In this document: positions 6,572 to 7,077 of the stretch, piece by piece
How positions within the stretch are numbered: the stretch's first letter is position 1
How the letters are laid out: each line of letters begins with the position of its first letter
Assembly (NCBI GenBank): GCA_023663915.1
Contig: JAMPGN010000215.1
Location: 1 to 7,077, forward strand
Reading direction: 5' to 3'
Length of the DNA: 7,077 nucleotides
Source of the DNA: Eubacterium sp.
GTDB lineage: Bacteria; Bacillota_A; Clostridia; Lachnospirales; Lachnospiraceae
Made by a program: the position numbers and the translations under genes
The notes under the pieces: generated by a model
What the model saw: the letters and a program-made list of their open reading frames with translations, nothing else
Told to the model about the DNA's origin: nothing
Databases searched by the model: none

Positions 6572-6600
6572 TTCATCTGGATGCACTTTCACGGTATAAT
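6572..6600 (+). promoter_or_regulatory. Probable promoter of the XRE regulator gene
   Basis: A perfect TATAAT lies at 6595-6600; the best-placed -35, TTCATC (6572-6577, 17-nt spacer), matches only 3/6. The predicted start near 6607 gives a leader of about 28 nt to the TTG at 6635. The weak -35 fits a regulated promoter, but that is inference. Confidence 0.5.
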
Positions 6601-6621
6601 CAAGCCATCAAAACGAAAGTG
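6584..6621. promoter_or_regulatory. Inverted repeat flanking the XRE gene -10 box, possible operator
   Basis: CACTTTC (6584-6590) and GAAAGTG (6615-6621) are perfect 7-bp complements 24 nt apart, enclosing TATAAT and the likely transcription start. The right arm touches the ribosome binding site GAGGTG (6621-6626). The position suits an autoregulatory operator bound by the XRE protein. As RNA only the right arm would be fully transcribed, so a DNA-level role is the more likely one. Confidence 0.4.
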
Positions 6622-6634
6622 AGGTGGATATATT

Positions 6635-7077
6635 TTGAGAGTGAAGCTTGCAGAGAATATCAAGAAATTCCGTAAGGAAAGGAAAATGACGCAGGAAGAG
6701 CTTGCAGAGGTGATGGGCGTAAGCGTAAGCGCCGTTTATAAGTGGGAGTCAAATCAGTCCACTCCGGAGATTCGGTTGATTTTAGAAATGGCTGACTTGT
6801 TCCACACCTCTACCGATGTTCTTCTCGGATATGAGTGGAGAAATGGAAGCGCTGCATCCGCACTTGACAGGATCGCGACGCTAACAGAAGCAAAGGAGTA
6901 CGATGAAGCGACTACAGAGGCGGAAAAAGCATTAAAAAGTTATCCGAACAACTTTGACATCGTATATCGGAGTGCTCTCGTTTATCTGGATCTGGGCAAG
7001 AACGCGAGTCATCTTGAAGCGAACCGTCGCGCCATCGAACTGCTAGATCACGCCTGTGCACTGATTGCACAGAATCA
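6635..7077 (+). CDS. XRE-family HTH regulator with C-terminal TPR-like region, 3' end outside window
   Basis: This DNA-binding regulator is open to the right edge (147 residues visible). Residues 5-60 are a Cro/CI-type helix-turn-helix: ENIKKFRKERKMTQEELAEV, then MGVSVSAVYKWESNQSTPEI (27-46), then ILEMADLFHTSTDVLLGYE (49-67), which is a very typical XRE ending. From about residue 75 the protein is alpha-helical, with paired-helix spacing such as AKEYDEATTEAEKALKSYPN (86-105) followed by DIVYRSALVYLDLGK (108-122). This resembles tetratricopeptide repeats, so the C-terminal part may bind a peptide or partner protein as in other XRE-TPR regulators. The start is a TTG preceded by GAGGTG (6621-6626) with 8 nt spacing; a GTG at 6641 is an alternative. 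It has its own promoter and lies on the same strand as the ABC operon, 177 nt after it. Its targets are unknown. Confidence 0.88.
   Translation, partial: MRVKLAENIKKFRKERKMTQEELAEVMGVSVSAVYKWESNQSTPEIRLILEMADLFHTSTDVLLGYEWRNGSAASALDRIATLTEAKEYDEATTEAEKALKSYPNNFDIVYRSALVYLDLGKNASHLEANRRAIELLDHACALIAQN

Noticed and set aside
6536..6603. Lipoprotein-signal-like reading FLLFLLLVGSSGC in the gap before the XRE gene
   Set aside because: The frame has no start codon with a ribosome binding site close by, stops a few residues after the cysteine, and overlaps the XRE promoter.

Overview
The window looks like chromosomal DNA from an anaerobic, endospore-forming Firmicute, most likely a Clostridia member and plausibly Lachnospiraceae. 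The basis is a complete cotJA-cotJB-cotJC spore-coat operon, strong AGGAGG-type ribosome binding sites before almost every gene, two TTG starts, moderate GC and a Gld-type ABC exporter fusion common in gut Clostridia. The family placement is an inference from gene content. No RNA genes, insertion sequences, phage genes or CRISPR arrays were seen.

Layout. (1) 1-878: a drug/metabolite (EamA) transporter on the minus strand, cut by the left edge, diverges from a LysR-family regulator on the plus strand. The short gap between them holds two well-formed sigma-A promoters that physically overlap, the classic arrangement of a LysR regulator and its target. (2) 879-1866: the LysR gene, closed by an 11-bp perfect hairpin terminator. 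(3) 1896-2959, minus strand: cotJC (manganese catalase-like), cotJB and the very short cotJA, packed with a 1-nt overlap and a 0-nt junction. (4) 2960-3261: a 302-nt intergenic stretch whose right half is rich in short palindromes and direct repeats and forms the 5' leader of the next operon. (5) 3262-6457: an ABC ATPase with an unusual acidic C-terminal tail, overlapping by 17 nt a 707-residue protein that fuses an ABC-2 permease (GldF-like) to an extracytoplasmic GldG-like domain. (6) 6458-7077: a structured gap with a promoter and an inverted repeat, then an XRE-family HTH regulator with a C-terminal helical, TPR-like region, cut by the right edge.

How the parts work together. The LysR protein probably controls the EamA transporter and itself. 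The three CotJ proteins are a coat-associated module made in the mother cell during sporulation. The ATPase and the permease/GldG fusion are almost certainly one membrane complex whose substrate cannot be read from sequence. The DUF4340 gene that often follows such pairs in Clostridia is not present here. The XRE gene has its own promoter, and nothing in the window ties it to the transporter except adjacency.

No clearly new system is visible. The items most worth a second look are the palindrome-rich leader before the ABC operon, the acidic ATPase tail paired with the GldF-GldG fusion, and the inverted repeat around the XRE promoter.
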